Part shown: positions 1-8,799 of the stretch, in pieces
Layout: the number at the start of each line of letters is the position of its first letter
How positions within the stretch are numbered: position 1 is the stretch's first letter
DNA from: Pseudoduganella buxea
Lineage (GTDB): Bacteria; Pseudomonadota; Gammaproteobacteria; Burkholderiales; Burkholderiaceae_D
Length of the DNA: 44,183 nucleotides
Direction of reading: 5' to 3'
Assembly: GCF_009720835.1 (NCBI RefSeq)
Contig: NZ_WNKZ01000050.1
Span: 1 to 44,183, forward strand
Notes under the pieces: generated by a model
Seen by the model: only the letters and a program-made list of their open reading frames with translations
Told to the model about the DNA's origin: nothing
Databases searched by the model: none
Position numbers and translations under genes: made by a program

Positions 1-96
1 GGCGCCGACGGGACGCACGGCCGGGTCGGGGCCGCGCACCGCGCCGCCGCTGCCGCGCGCGTCCAGGTCTTGCAGCATCTTGTTTATCAGGCTCAT
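1..96 (-). CDS. mshN: MshN-like TPR protein, N-terminus only (cut by window edge)
   Basis: Only the first 32 codons are present; the gene runs off the left edge. The visible protein begins MSLINKMLQDLD, the usual opening of MshN-type pilus assembly proteins, which have a short cytoplasmic N-terminus, one membrane segment and periplasmic tetratricopeptide repeats. The ATG overlaps the mshM stop codon as ATGA, so it is translationally coupled and is the next gene of the MSHA operon. The family call rests on this short motif and on position; the TPR part cannot be seen. Confidence 0.7.
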   Translation of the reverse strand, partial: MSLINKMLQDLDARGSGGAVRGPDPAVRPVGA

Positions 97-983
97 TTGG
101 TCAGTGCCATCGTTATGCCGGCGGCCAGCGAGGCGGCCGTGGCCAGCGCCGCGAACCACGGCCAGGTGCGGCGCACGGTACCGAGGGTATCGCGCGCGGC
201 CAGGGTCACGTGGCGCTTCTCCACCTGCTGGCGCCCTTCGCCATAGGACAGCATCAGGGCCTTGTGGGCAATGATGTTGACGAGGCGGGGAATGCCGCCG
301 GTGGCGCCGTACAGCTTGCGCACGGCGCCGCTGGAGAACAGGCGCGCGCCCGTGAAGCCGGCCACGCGCAGCCGGTGCGCCAGGTAGTAATCCAGCTCGT
401 CGCGCCGCAGCGCGCCCAGGTGGTAGTGGAAGGTGATGCGCTGGGCCAGCTGGCGGATGGTGGGGCTGGCCAGGTGGGCATTCAGTTCGGGCTGGCCGAA
501 CAGCACGATCTGCAGCAGCTTGCGCTTTTCCGTCTCCAGGTTGGTCAGCAGGCGCAGCGCCTCCAGGCTTTCCAGCGGCAGCGCCTGCGCTTCGTCCAGG
601 CACAGCACGACGTGCTTGCCGCGCGCGGCCAGCTCCAGCAGGCGCACCGTCAGCGACTTGACCAGCTGGTGCTGGTCGACGTCGCGCGGCAGGGTGATTT
701 CCAGTTCGTCCGCCAGCGACAGCATCAGCGCGCGCGGTTCCAGGTAGGGGTTGGGCACGTAGGCCGTGACGAATTCCTCGCCCAACGTGGCCATGAACTT
801 ACGGCACAGCAGCGTCTTGCCCGTGCCCACCTCGCCCGTGATCTTGATGAAGCCCTCGCCGCTGCGCGCCGCCACCAGCAGGGTGTTCAGGCCTTCCTGC
901 GAATGGGGGCTGCCGAAGAAGAAGCTGGTGTCCGGCGTGATGGAGAACGGCACCTCGCGCAGGCCGAAGTGGGCTTCGTACAT
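93..983 (-). CDS. mshM: MSHA biogenesis ATPase MshM (ExeA family)
   Basis: This 296-residue protein is an AAA+ ATPase of the ExeA/MshM family, thought to help place or assemble the secretin in the cell wall using ATP. It opens with the family signature (MYEAHFGLREVPFSITPD), has a Walker A motif GEVGTGKT at residues 50-57, a Walker B LCLDEAQ at about 127-133, and ends with one hydrophobic segment at about 272-293. There is no peptidoglycan-binding domain after the membrane segment, unlike long ExeA proteins. The gene lies between mshL (start/stop overlap at 983) and mshN (ATGA overlap at 93). A paralogue is encoded at 16019-17068. Confidence 0.9.
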   Translation of the reverse strand: MYEAHFGLREVPFSITPDTSFFFGSPHSQEGLNTLLVAARSGEGFIKITGEVGTGKTLLCRKFMATLGEEFVTAYVPNPYLEPRALMLSLADELEITLPRDVDQHQLVKSLTVRLLELAARGKHVVLCLDEAQALPLESLEALRLLTNLETEKRKLLQIVLFGQPELNAHLASPTIRQLAQRITFHYHLGALRRDELDYYLAHRLRVAGFTGARLFSSGAVRKLYGATGGIPRLVNIIAHKALMLSYGEGRQQVEKRHVTLAARDTLGTVRRTWPWFAALATAASLAAGITMALTK

Positions 984-2770
984 CAGTTGCTCCGCAGCGC
1001 AGGATCGAGCTGCTGGATGCGGCGGGCGGCGTCCTGCATGTCCTGCGTCATGCTGCCGGCGCCGTCGACGATGGTGGGCCGGATCAGCACCACCAGTTCG
1101 CGCTTCTGCATGCCGCTTTCCTTGTTGCGGAACAGGGCGCCCAGCACGGGCACGTTGCCCACGCCGGGCAGCTGCGACTGGTCGCTGCTCATGGCCTGGC
1201 GCATCAGGCCGCCGATGGCGACGATCTGGCCGTCCTTGCCGCGCACCATGCTGTCCATTTCCGACGTGCTGGACGCGGCCAGCGGCAGGTTCAGCGAACC
1301 GGCGCTGCCCAGGTTGATGCTCTTGTTGACGGTGCTGACCTCGCTGACGGAAGGATGGACGTGCAGCATGATGTGGCCGTCCTCGTCGATCTGCGGCGTC
1401 ACGTCCAGCAGCACACCGGAGAAGAACGGCTGCAAGGTAACGTTCGGCGTCGTCGTGTTGCCGCTCACGTTCGAGTTCGTCGTCGTGCTGATGCCCGTCA
1501 CATAGAATTCGTCCGTGCCGATCTTCAGCACGGCCTTCTGGTTGTTCAGGGTGGCGATGCGGGGGCTGGACAGCACGTGCACCGTGCCCTGCGATTCCAG
1601 GAAGGAGATCATGGCGGAGAAATTACTGGTCTGGAAGGCCAGCCCGAACATCGTGCCGGCCGCGCTGGCCGCGTTGTTCAAGGTGGTGCCGGCCAGCGCG
1701 CCCAGTCCCGTGCCGGTGGACTGCGAGACGGCATTGCCGCCCACCAGGGTCGACAGGTTGGTACCGGGCGCGATGATGCCGGCCGAGCCGCGGCTGTTGC
1801 CGCCCGTGCGGAAGGCGGACCAGTTGACGCCGGACTGGAAGCCGCTGTTGAGCTGCACTTCGAGGATCTTCGCTTCCAGGATCACCTGGCGCTCCACGGC
1901 CAGGCGCGTGGCCTTCAGGTAGTCGCCCACGGCGCGCAGCTGGTCTGGCAAGGCGCGCACGACGATGACGCCGGACTGCGGGCTGATGACGACGCTGCGC
2001 CCTTCCCCGGCGCCGCCCACCAGCGCGTCCAGCGCGGCCTTCAGCTCGCCCCAGAAGTCCGTTTCCGTGCTGGTCTTGACGTTGCTGGCGTCTTCCTGCA
2101 CGGCCTGGCCGCCGCCCGGCATGCCGTTCTGGGTCTGGCCGCTGTTGTTGCTCGTCGAGGAGGACCCGCCGCCGCTGCCGTTGCTGCCCTGGTTGGTCGA
2201 CACATTGTTGATCGAAGTGGACGACACGCGGATATTCGAGCTGCCCTTGCGGCTGGCCGTCAGGTAGTTCACCTGGAACATCCTGGTCTGCATCGTCAGC
2301 GGTCGGATCGAGATGCGGTTGCCGTCGATCTTGTAGTCGTAGCCGTACATCTCGCGCACGGCATCCAGCGCCTCGGCGATCGTCACGTCCTTCAGGTTGG
2401 CCGTGATGGTGCCGGCCACTTCCGGGTGCAGCAGCATGTTGTAGCGGGTGCCGGCCACGATGGTGTTGAAGAACTGCTGGGCCGGCACATTGTTCAGCGC
2501 CACGTTGAAGCGTTCCTCCAGCACGGCCCGGGCCTTGGGCAGCTGGGCCGCCAGCGCCGGCACGGGCGGCAGCAGCGCCGCCTCGACGGCGCCGGGAGAG
2601 GCCGGTTGGGCGGCGCTTTTCGCGGCCGCCTCGTGCATCTCGCGGTTGATCGTGTCGTAGGTATCACGCCGCGCGGCCGTGTCGCAACCGGCCAGGGCCA
2701 GCGTGGTGGCGGCAACGCAGCCGAACGTGATCAATTTTTGCATGGTGTGGTTCATGGCCCGCTTGTTCAT
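983..2770 (-). CDS. mshL: MSHA pilus secretin MshL, outer-membrane lipoprotein
   Basis: A 595-residue secretin, the multimeric outer-membrane channel through which the MSHA pilus passes. A signal peptide ends in the lipobox LALAGC, so Cys29 is probably lipidated. An STN-like N-domain follows at about 85-150. A Ser/Asn/Gly-rich low-complexity stretch lies at about 180-225. The secretin core fills the C-terminal half, with the typical VLSSPRIATLNNQKA and VAIGGLMR segments. The ATG at 2770 overlaps the mshK stop as ATGA, which supports this start; M10 is also possible and would give a shorter signal peptide. A second secretin of the same architecture is encoded at 17061-18968. Confidence 0.92.
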   Translation of the reverse strand: MNKRAMNHTMQKLITFGCVAATTLALAGCDTAARRDTYDTINREMHEAAAKSAAQPASPGAVEAALLPPVPALAAQLPKARAVLEERFNVALNNVPAQQFFNTIVAGTRYNMLLHPEVAGTITANLKDVTIAEALDAVREMYGYDYKIDGNRISIRPLTMQTRMFQVNYLTASRKGSSNIRVSSTSINNVSTNQGSNGSGGGSSSTSNNSGQTQNGMPGGGQAVQEDASNVKTSTETDFWGELKAALDALVGGAGEGRSVVISPQSGVIVVRALPDQLRAVGDYLKATRLAVERQVILEAKILEVQLNSGFQSGVNWSAFRTGGNSRGSAGIIAPGTNLSTLVGGNAVSQSTGTGLGALAGTTLNNAASAAGTMFGLAFQTSNFSAMISFLESQGTVHVLSSPRIATLNNQKAVLKIGTDEFYVTGISTTTNSNVSGNTTTPNVTLQPFFSGVLLDVTPQIDEDGHIMLHVHPSVSEVSTVNKSINLGSAGSLNLPLAASSTSEMDSMVRGKDGQIVAIGGLMRQAMSSDQSQLPGVGNVPVLGALFRNKESGMQKRELVVLIRPTIVDGAGSMTQDMQDAARRIQQLDPALRSN

Positions 2771-3174
2771 TGTTGTTCCGTCTGCTTCGTTGCCGCGGCG
2801 CTGCCGGCCGCGGTGGCGGCGACGGCGGCGCCCCGCGCCGGATACAGCCGCAGCACTTCGCGCGTCTTGCCGCGCCGCAGCACTACCTCGTCTTCGCCCA
2901 CCCGTTCCACCACGGCGCCCTGGAAGGCGCTGCCCTGCCGTACCATTTCGCCACTAATCACGGCGACGCGGCGCCCGCCTGCCTCGCGCGACAGCAGGAT
3001 CGACTGCAATTGGGGACGTGCCGGCACCGGAGCGGGCGCGGTGCTTGCCGCCGGTGCCCGCAGCGACGGGGGCGGCAAGGTGGGATCGGCCACCTGGGCC
3101 AGGGCGCCGGCATTGCCCAGCAGCAGCAACGAGGCGAGTAAGGCGGTCGATCCGCGCGTCACAGGGCAATCCAT
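2767..3174 (-). CDS. mshK: MSHA biogenesis protein MshK
   Basis: A 135-residue secreted protein with an N-terminal hydrophobic signal (about residues 9-25, ending near ALA) followed by a proline/alanine-rich linker and a small beta-rich domain (LQSILLSREAGGRRVAVISG). This is the pattern of MshK/PilP-like pilotin or alignment proteins that link the inner-membrane platform to the secretin. It sits between mshJ and mshL as in other MSHA loci. The ATG at 3174 would overlap mshJ by 16 bases; a GTG at 3162 overlaps the mshJ stop as GTGA and is an equally good start, removing four residues. Confidence 0.8.
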   Translation of the reverse strand: MDCPVTRGSTALLASLLLLGNAGALAQVADPTLPPPSLRAPAASTAPAPVPARPQLQSILLSREAGGRRVAVISGEMVRQGSAFQGAVVERVGEDEVVLRRGKTREVLRLYPARGAAVAATAAGSAAATKQTEQQ

Positions 3175-3920
3175 TTGTCGTCCAGGCTCAAGGTATACAG
3201 GGTCAAGGTCAATGTGGCCTTGTCGTGCTCAGTGGCATCGAGCGCCGCCCGGCCCCAGAACAGCTGGGCCGGCATGCGCTCCAGCGCTTCCATGTAGGCG
3301 ACCATGTCGCCGTAGGCGCCGGCAAGCACGATGCGCACGCCGTGGCGGTACAGCAACGGCCCCGCCGGATGGGCGGCAGCGCCCGTCGTGTCGGCCGGTG
3401 CCGCAACGCCGGGTGGCGTGCTCGACAGCGCCGTCGGCGGCAGCACCGGTCCCGCCATGGCGCCAGGCTCGTCGTCGCCAGCGAAGCTGCCGTCCGTCGT
3501 GCCGGCCGGCGGCAAGGTCTTCAGCGATACCAGTTTCAGCCGCGCGTTCTGCTGCACCATCTGGCCCAGCAGCGCGCTCATCCGGGCCGGAGGCACCAGT
3601 GCCTTCTGCGTGGCCCGCAAGGACGTGCGCAGCGCTTCGCTGTCGGCCTGCAGGGTCAGCAGGCGCTTGCGCGCCTCCGCATCCGGATCGGCCAGCGCGG
3701 CGGCCTGCTTCTGCGCCAGTTCGACGTCGATGCCGGCCAGCTGGGCACGCTGCTGGATGAGGCTCTCCCGCAGGCTGCGTTCGCGCACGTGGGCCGGCTC
3801 GATCAGGCCGAAATACACGAGGAAGATGATGGCGGCCGCGCCGCCCAGCGCGATCATTGCCCGTTCACGGATGCTCAACTCTTCGATTTTCACCGACCAC
3901 TTCAGCCACAGCGCCTTCAT
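3159..3920 (-). CDS. mshJ: MSHA biogenesis protein MshJ (PilO-like)
   Basis: A 253-residue inner-membrane protein: short basic cytoplasmic N-terminus, one membrane helix at about residues 22-38, a coiled-coil-prone region at about 45-90, and a periplasmic domain. This is the PilO/GspM layout, and the position between the PilN-like gene and mshK matches mshJ. It probably forms the inner-membrane alignment complex with the PilN-like protein. The start ATG at 3920 overlaps the stop of the upstream gene as ATGA, which decides the start even though the open frame continues far upstream. Confidence 0.85.
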   Translation of the reverse strand: MKALWLKWSVKIEELSIRERAMIALGGAAAIIFLVYFGLIEPAHVRERSLRESLIQQRAQLAGIDVELAQKQAAALADPDAEARKRLLTLQADSEALRTSLRATQKALVPPARMSALLGQMVQQNARLKLVSLKTLPPAGTTDGSFAGDDEPGAMAGPVLPPTALSSTPPGVAAPADTTGAAAHPAGPLLYRHGVRIVLAGAYGDMVAYMEALERMPAQLFWGRAALDATEHDKATLTLTLYTLSLDDKWIAL

Positions 3921-4594
3921 TGGCCCTCCCCCTGCACGCTGCCCGCGGCCTGCAAGGTGAACTCGATATAGGGGGCCAAGGCGGGTGCCAGCCCGGCCCC
4001 CGGCTCCGGCGGCGCCGCGGTGGCGACGCCTGCCCGCGCGGCTTGTGCCGGGCGAATAATCTCCACGTGGCCGAAGGCCTTGCCTTGCAGCACGGGCTGG
4101 CGGGCCAGGCCGTCCAGGTAGCCGGGCAGCAGCTCGGCCTGCAGGGCGCGCCCGCGCAGGCCGATATCGGCGGCGGCGCCGTCGATCTGCACCCCCGTCA
4201 GCCACAGGCCGTTGACCCGGCTGCGCGCCAGGGCCTGGAAGTATTCGGAATACCCGCGCGGGTTGCCGACGCGGTTCTGTTCCAGGATGGCGGCAACGCC
4301 GTGCAGGGCGCGGTTCTGCGCTTCGGCCGTGGCCAGTTGCAGGGCCACGCCGGGATCCTTCTGGCGCGGCGCCAGCGCCGCCAGCGCGGCCTGCTTGCGC
4401 GTTTCGGCCTGCTGCAGCTGGGTGCGAACCTGCGCCGCCTCCGCTTCCAGGCTGGCCATGCGGCCGCGCGCGGCGACGGCAAAGGCGAGCGAGCCGAACA
4501 GCGCAACGCCCAGCATCATGGCCAGAGCCGGTGCCGTCAGGTAGCGCTTCTGCTTCTGGAAGCGGGGGTTGAACAGGTTGATCTGCTGGCTCAT
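3917..4594 (-). CDS. PilN-like MSHA alignment protein (MshI2)
   Basis: A 225-residue protein beginning MSQQINLFNPRF, the conserved PilN motif (INLxP/NxR) that binds PilM-type actin-like proteins. A membrane segment follows at about residues 22-42, then a coiled coil at about 45-75 and a periplasmic ferredoxin-like domain. It works with MshI (PilM-like, upstream) and MshJ (PilO-like, downstream) in the inner-membrane alignment complex. Both junctions are start/stop overlaps (4591-4594 and 3917-3920). Databases often label this gene mshI2 or simply PilN-domain protein. Confidence 0.82.
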   Translation of the reverse strand: MSQQINLFNPRFQKQKRYLTAPALAMMLGVALFGSLAFAVAARGRMASLEAEAAQVRTQLQQAETRKQAALAALAPRQKDPGVALQLATAEAQNRALHGVAAILEQNRVGNPRGYSEYFQALARSRVNGLWLTGVQIDGAAADIGLRGRALQAELLPGYLDGLARQPVLQGKAFGHVEIIRPAQAARAGVATAAPPEPGAGLAPALAPYIEFTLQAAGSVQGEGQ

Positions 4595-5532
4595 GGCGCC
4601 ACTCCCTCGTCGCGCAGGGCGCCGCCGACGGCCAGGAAGAAGGCATTTTGCGCCGCCGCGTCGCGCAACTCGGGCACACCCTCCAGGTCCAGCACCGTGT
4701 CCAGGTCCAGCATCTCGACAGGCAGGTACATATTGCTCGACAGGTAATCGGCCAGGCTGCTCGACCCCGTCGGCGCCACCACCAGCTTCGACACGGCCAC
4801 GTACTGGAACTGCCGTTCGAAATTGTCCAGCGAGCGTTGCAGCTCCAGCGCGATGCGGTCGAAATACTGCTGGCGTGCCTCGGGCGGCCCCTCGACGTGG
4901 CCCAGTGCGATATCCATCCGCCGCGCCAGGTACAGCTCGCCCTTGAACGTTACCGTCAACAGGCCGCCGCCGCCGTCGAAGGACAGCATGGCCAGGCCCC
5001 GCCCTTCCGGCTCCAGCAGGGCCGAGATATTTCGCTGCGCCATTTCGCCGATATCGATGATGCCCAGCGCCACCTTCGCTTCGGCATACATGTTCTGGTG
5101 CGCCTCGATGACGGCGTTGCGGGCCGCCACGGCGAATACCTGGTGGTTGTGGGTCGCGCCGCCGGCAGCGACGGGAATGTCAACGACGTCCAGGGTGGCA
5201 TCGGCCACGGGGAAGTCGATCATGTCCTTCAGGCGCCATCCGACGGCCGTCTTCATTTCCGCCGCCGGCACGTTGGGCGCTTCCAGCGACAGCAGCTGAT
5301 ACGAGCCGAACGGCAGCATGCTGCTGCAATGGTGCTGGACCGCATGCAGCTCACGGCCGACCTTGCCGATCAGCGCGGCCAGTTCCTCCAGCTTGCCCGG
5401 ATGGAAGGCGCAGGCCAGCACGGCCGGCCTGGCACCCGCACTGCGCCGCACCACGGCCGCGCGCACGCCATCGCCCGCCGGCGCGATCGCCAGCCAGCCG
5501 TCCTTCTTTCCTGCCTTGTGCCAAAACGCCAT
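4591..5532 (-). CDS. mshI: MSHA biogenesis protein MshI (PilM-like actin fold)
   Basis: A 313-residue cytoplasmic protein related to PilM/GspL actin-like domains, without a membrane helix. The stretch GRGLAMLSFDGGGGLLTVTF fits the second phosphate-binding region of the actin fold. It should bind the N-terminal INLFNPRF motif of the next protein. The start MAFWHKAGKK was chosen because MshI proteins begin this way. The open frame continues 32 codons upstream, but those codons run through a perfect TATAAT box and a hairpin and look non-coding. A purine-rich GAAGG lies just before the ATG. This gene opens the second half of the MSHA locus after a 130-bp gap. Confidence 0.85.
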   Translation of the reverse strand: MAFWHKAGKKDGWLAIAPAGDGVRAAVVRRSAGARPAVLACAFHPGKLEELAALIGKVGRELHAVQHHCSSMLPFGSYQLLSLEAPNVPAAEMKTAVGWRLKDMIDFPVADATLDVVDIPVAAGGATHNHQVFAVAARNAVIEAHQNMYAEAKVALGIIDIGEMAQRNISALLEPEGRGLAMLSFDGGGGLLTVTFKGELYLARRMDIALGHVEGPPEARQQYFDRIALELQRSLDNFERQFQYVAVSKLVVAPTGSSSLADYLSSNMYLPVEMLDLDTVLDLEGVPELRDAAAQNAFFLAVGGALRDEGVAP

Positions 5533-5559
5533 GCCTTCGGTCTCGTCCTGTGAAGTCGC

Positions 5560-5577
5560 TTGCAGTTTGCCCTGCAA
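5560..5577. repeat. Inverted repeat in the mshI leader
   Basis: TTGCAG and CTGCAA form perfect 6-bp arms around a 6-base loop. If transcription starts about 7 bases after the TATAAT box at 5585-5590, this hairpin would be at the very 5' end of the mshI mRNA. It could stabilise the message or be a binding site; nothing in the sequence decides which. Confidence 0.4.
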
Positions 5578-5584
5578 CGGCTTG

Positions 5585-5590
5585 ATTATA
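5585..5590 (-). promoter_or_regulatory. Candidate -10 box for the mshI-N half-operon
   Basis: A perfect TATAAT on the minus strand lies in the 130-bp gap between mshQ and mshI, about 53 bases before the mshI ATG. In such GC-rich DNA this is unlikely by chance in a gap this size. I see no good -35 element at 16-18 bp spacing, so the promoter, if real, would need an activator or another sigma factor contact. Confidence 0.35.
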
Positions 5591-5662
5591 GTAAAGATGT
5601 GCCCCGCCGGCGCCGTGAAGACGTGCAATCTGCCCCCGCATGTCGCCTATTTGCCCCGGCGC

Positions 5663-8600
5663 TCAGTACATTTCGCGGATATACGTGTAAATCGTTGGCG
5701 AACGCACCACGCCGTAGGTCAGCACACCCTTTGTTGTCGGCAGCCAGCTCTGGCTGTTCAGCCACATTTCCAGCGAGCCGTTGCTGCCTGCGCCCGGCGC
5801 GGCCAGCCTCACCGTGCCGACGCCGGCCGTGAAGGTGCCGACGGTCGATGCATCGACCCGCAAGGCCAGGTTGCAGGCCGTGGCGCCGGGCAGCTTGGCG
5901 CAGTCTTGGGCGAACTGCGGGCCCGTGGCCGGCACGAAGGTCGTGACGGAATCGGTGCTGCTGTCGTACCAGCCGGCGAAGCCGGCCGCCATGCCGAAGA
6001 ACTGCGGCTTGACGGGCACGGCCAGCACCTGGTCGGCCGCGCCCTGAGCACTGGGCACGTACATGCGGCCGGCCACGACGCGGATGCCCCCTTCCACTGC
6101 GGCGGCCCGTTTGGACGTCACGGCATCAAGCCCGCTCGACTCGATGGCACGGACGTAGGCCGATATCGGCTGCGGCCAGTTGTTGGCGCTGGGTGTTTCC
6201 CTTGAATACTTCAGTGCGGTCGGGAAGGTGTAGACCGCCGTCGTTTTCGCCACGCCGGCGGCGAAGGCGCTGGCCGGAATGACGGCGGCACTGAACGTCG
6301 ACAGCGTGCTGCCCGCCGTGGGCGAGGTCTGCGCCGTCGTACCGTTCGGCTGCGTGAACGCCGTCAAGGTGACGTCACGCGCCAGTTCGAGCCGGTAATT
6401 CTGCAGCACGTTGTTGGCCCGGCCCATCGCCTGCACTTCCACCTGGAACGGCTGCTCCGAATAGGCCATCGTGCCGATGGCCGAGACGGGCGCCGTCGCG
6501 GCACTGGGGCAGCCGGCGGCCGTGACGCAGGCCATCGGCCCCGTGACGATGGTGTTGAAGTACGCCGGCACGAAACGGCCCACATTGATGAAGGATGCCG
6601 CCACGTTGCCGCTGCCCAGGTAGTCCTTGCCCTGCAGGGCCGCATCGAGCTGCAGCACGCCGACGTCGTCGTAGGCGAAGGTGGTGCCGGTAGCGACGCC
6701 GCCGACGAAGGCATTGAAGGCGCCCCGGAACGGCACCGGGTCGAAGTAATTGTCCGGTGCGCGGCCCACCACCATGGCCGGGATGGGGCCGGACGCCGTG
6801 GCCGCCGGCGTGGCCGTGACAAGGACCTTGACGGGCTCCGTCTCACGGCCGAAGTTCGGTGCCGGCGTGGTCAGTCCAGGCATCATCGCCTGCACGGTGA
6901 GCGCGAACGGATCGCCCGCCACGGCGAACTTGGGGTTGGTGGCCAGCGCCGGCGTGGTGGCGGCGTTGTACGACGGTGCCTGCAGCAGCAGCTTCTCGGG
7001 GCGCGACACGAAGGAGCCGGTCGAGCCGAGGCGGCCATCGCTGTCGGACACCAGCAGCTCGACCCGGCCCACGTCCTGGTAGCGCAGCTGGAATTCCACC
7101 TTCGTGCTGGGCGTGCCGGCGCCGAAGACGATATTGTTCAAGCCGCTCCACGTGCTGGACGTCTGGCCCGGAATGGCGCCCGCGTTCTCGCACAGCGGCA
7201 AGTTCAAGACCGTGCTGCTGATGTTGTACGTGGCACGCACGCCCGCGTTCGTCGTCGGGTTGTGGCACGTCATGGCGAACTTCATGCGCAGTGTGGTGTC
7301 GGCATTCGACATGGCCGTCGGCACGCCCTTCACGACGTAGGAGATGAACATGCGCAGGTCCGTGTTGGCCAGCGACGGGTCGAAGTTGACGGGGCTGCAG
7401 GTCTGCTCCGGGTCGCCGAAGGGCTTGTTGTGCACGCACGGCGCCGTCGTGAACATGAACTGCGGCGTGAAGTCGCCCAGGCCGGCACGCACGCTGAGCG
7501 TGGCCGTGTCGTTGGCGTCGTAGTAGTCGAACAGGGGGCCGCCGACGGTGGCACTGTTGGTGACGAGGCCGGAGACGCCCCGCACCGGCGTCACGGGAAT
7601 CGTGATGGCCGGCAGCTTCTCGTCCACCGCCATCTTCTTCGTCGTGTCGTAGGTGCACGTCACCGTCTGGCCGGACTTGACGCAGCTCCAGCCCGTGCCG
7701 CTGGGCGTGCCGACGATCAGCGAAGCCGGCAAGGTATCCGTGACAACGATGGGACCCGCCTCGGGCAGCGGCCCGTTATTCGACACGACCAGGGTATAGG
7801 CCGTGGTGGTCGATTCCACCAACGGGCCTTCCAGGGTCATGGCGATGGCCCGGTCGGTGGCCTGCACGTTCGGCGCGGCGATGATCTCCGCGTTCATCAG
7901 CACCAGGTCGTTGCCGGACTGGTAGGTGGTCTTGGCCGAGCGCTGGCCGCTGGCGATGATGGGCGAGGCGATGGTGTAGGCATCGAAGTCGATGCCGAAG
8001 GAATTCTGGTCGTTGTTGATATTGCTGACGGAATTGAATTGGTTGCCGGCCGGGTTCAGGCTGTCCACCAGCTGGTTACCGTTGAACAGCAGGTTCTCGC
8101 CGCCGCCCGACAGCGATGAATCGCCTTCCCACGTCAACGCCCCTACCCTGCCCGTCTGCGTGCCCAGCGGCGAAGGCGTCAGGAAGTTCGCCAGCGTCAG
8201 TTCCACCTGCGAATTGCGGATGTACTGCAGGCCTTCATACACATTCAGTACGCGGAATGTGGCGCGCGCATCGTTGGTGTTGTAGACCACCAGCAGCTGG
8301 AAGCCGCCCAGCACGCCCTGCACGGCGCAGAACAGGCTGCTGCGGTCCACCGTCAGGTCCGTCGCCGTGTAGTTGGCATTGCCCTTGGCCTTGACCTGGG
8401 CCGTCACGTCGGCCGCGGCGGCGAAGTAGTTGTAGCCGACCGTGGTCGACGTGTATTGCCGGTTGGTGGGCGCCGTCGCCGTCTTGCCGTCGAAGGTGAC
8501 CGTGTAGTCGGGCGTGCTGGACGAGCCCGCCCAGTACAGGTAGGCGGCCAGCACGGTCGACCCGGTCGGCAGGCCGGACAAGGTCATCGTCACGCTGCTG

Positions 8601-8794
8601 GCGATGGAACAGGCGTCGTTGCCGTTGGCCTTGGTGCGCAGGGATTCCTGCGTGCCCGTGAAATTGACCGTGCCGGCGAAGCTCTTGAACAGCGTGATCG
8701 GCGTATCGGCGCGGACGGTGGACGCCGACAGCAGCAACGTCAACAGCGCCAGCAAGGCGCCGGCAAGGCGGGTCATCCACATCGGGGGCGGCAT
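5663..8794 (-). CDS. mshQ: MshQ-like secreted protein, DUF11 plus DUF6701 domains
   Basis: A very large (about 1043 residues) exported protein, last of the mshACDOPQ gene run, in the place of MshQ. A signal peptide at the N-terminus ends near STVRA. Residues about 30-310 form a beta-rich domain with an AAYLYWAGSS motif; residues about 311-430 resemble a DUF11 repeat; the rest, to the C-terminus, resembles DUF6701, the domain shared by MshQ proteins. It is probably a surface or pilus-tip component, perhaps adhesive; the function of MshQ is not established. Starts are uncertain: a GTG at 8803 overlaps the mshP stop as GTGA, and ATGs lie at 8794, 8782 and 8776, all giving a usable signal peptide. 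Confidence 0.75.
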   Translation of the reverse strand: MPPPMWMTRLAGALLALLTLLLSASTVRADTPITLFKSFAGTVNFTGTQESLRTKANGNDACSIASSVTMTLSGLPTGSTVLAAYLYWAGSSSTPDYTVTFDGKTATAPTNRQYTSTTVGYNYFAAAADVTAQVKAKGNANYTATDLTVDRSSLFCAVQGVLGGFQLLVVYNTNDARATFRVLNVYEGLQYIRNSQVELTLANFLTPSPLGTQTGRVGALTWEGDSSLSGGGENLLFNGNQLVDSLNPAGNQFNSVSNINNDQNSFGIDFDAYTIASPIIASGQRSAKTTYQSGNDLVLMNAEIIAAPNVQATDRAIAMTLEGPLVESTTTAYTLVVSNNGPLPEAGPIVVTDTLPASLIVGTPSGTGWSCVKSGQTVTCTYDTTKKMAVDEKLPAITIPVTPVRGVSGLVTNSATVGGPLFDYYDANDTATLSVRAGLGDFTPQFMFTTAPCVHNKPFGDPEQTCSPVNFDPSLANTDLRMFISYVVKGVPTAMSNADTTLRMKFAMTCHNPTTNAGVRATYNISSTVLNLPLCENAGAIPGQTSSTWSGLNNIVFGAGTPSTKVEFQLRYQDVGRVELLVSDSDGRLGSTGSFVSRPEKLLLQAPSYNAATTPALATNPKFAVAGDPFALTVQAMMPGLTTPAPNFGRETEPVKVLVTATPAATASGPIPAMVVGRAPDNYFDPVPFRGAFNAFVGGVATGTTFAYDDVGVLQLDAALQGKDYLGSGNVAASFINVGRFVPAYFNTIVTGPMACVTAAGCPSAATAPVSAIGTMAYSEQPFQVEVQAMGRANNVLQNYRLELARDVTLTAFTQPNGTTAQTSPTAGSTLSTFSAAVIPASAFAAGVAKTTAVYTFPTALKYSRETPSANNWPQPISAYVRAIESSGLDAVTSKRAAAVEGGIRVVAGRMYVPSAQGAADQVLAVPVKPQFFGMAAGFAGWYDSSTDSVTTFVPATGPQFAQDCAKLPGATACNLALRVDASTVGTFTAGVGTVRLAAPGAGSNGSLEMWLNSQSWLPTTKGVLTYGVVRSPTIYTYIREMY

Positions 8795-8799
8795 CCTTT

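Noticed and set aside
1355..3760. Long plus-strand open frame opposite mshL, mshK and mshJ
   Set aside because: It is antisense to well-recognised genes, is His/Arg/Gln-rich as GC-rich shadow frames are, and resembles no family.
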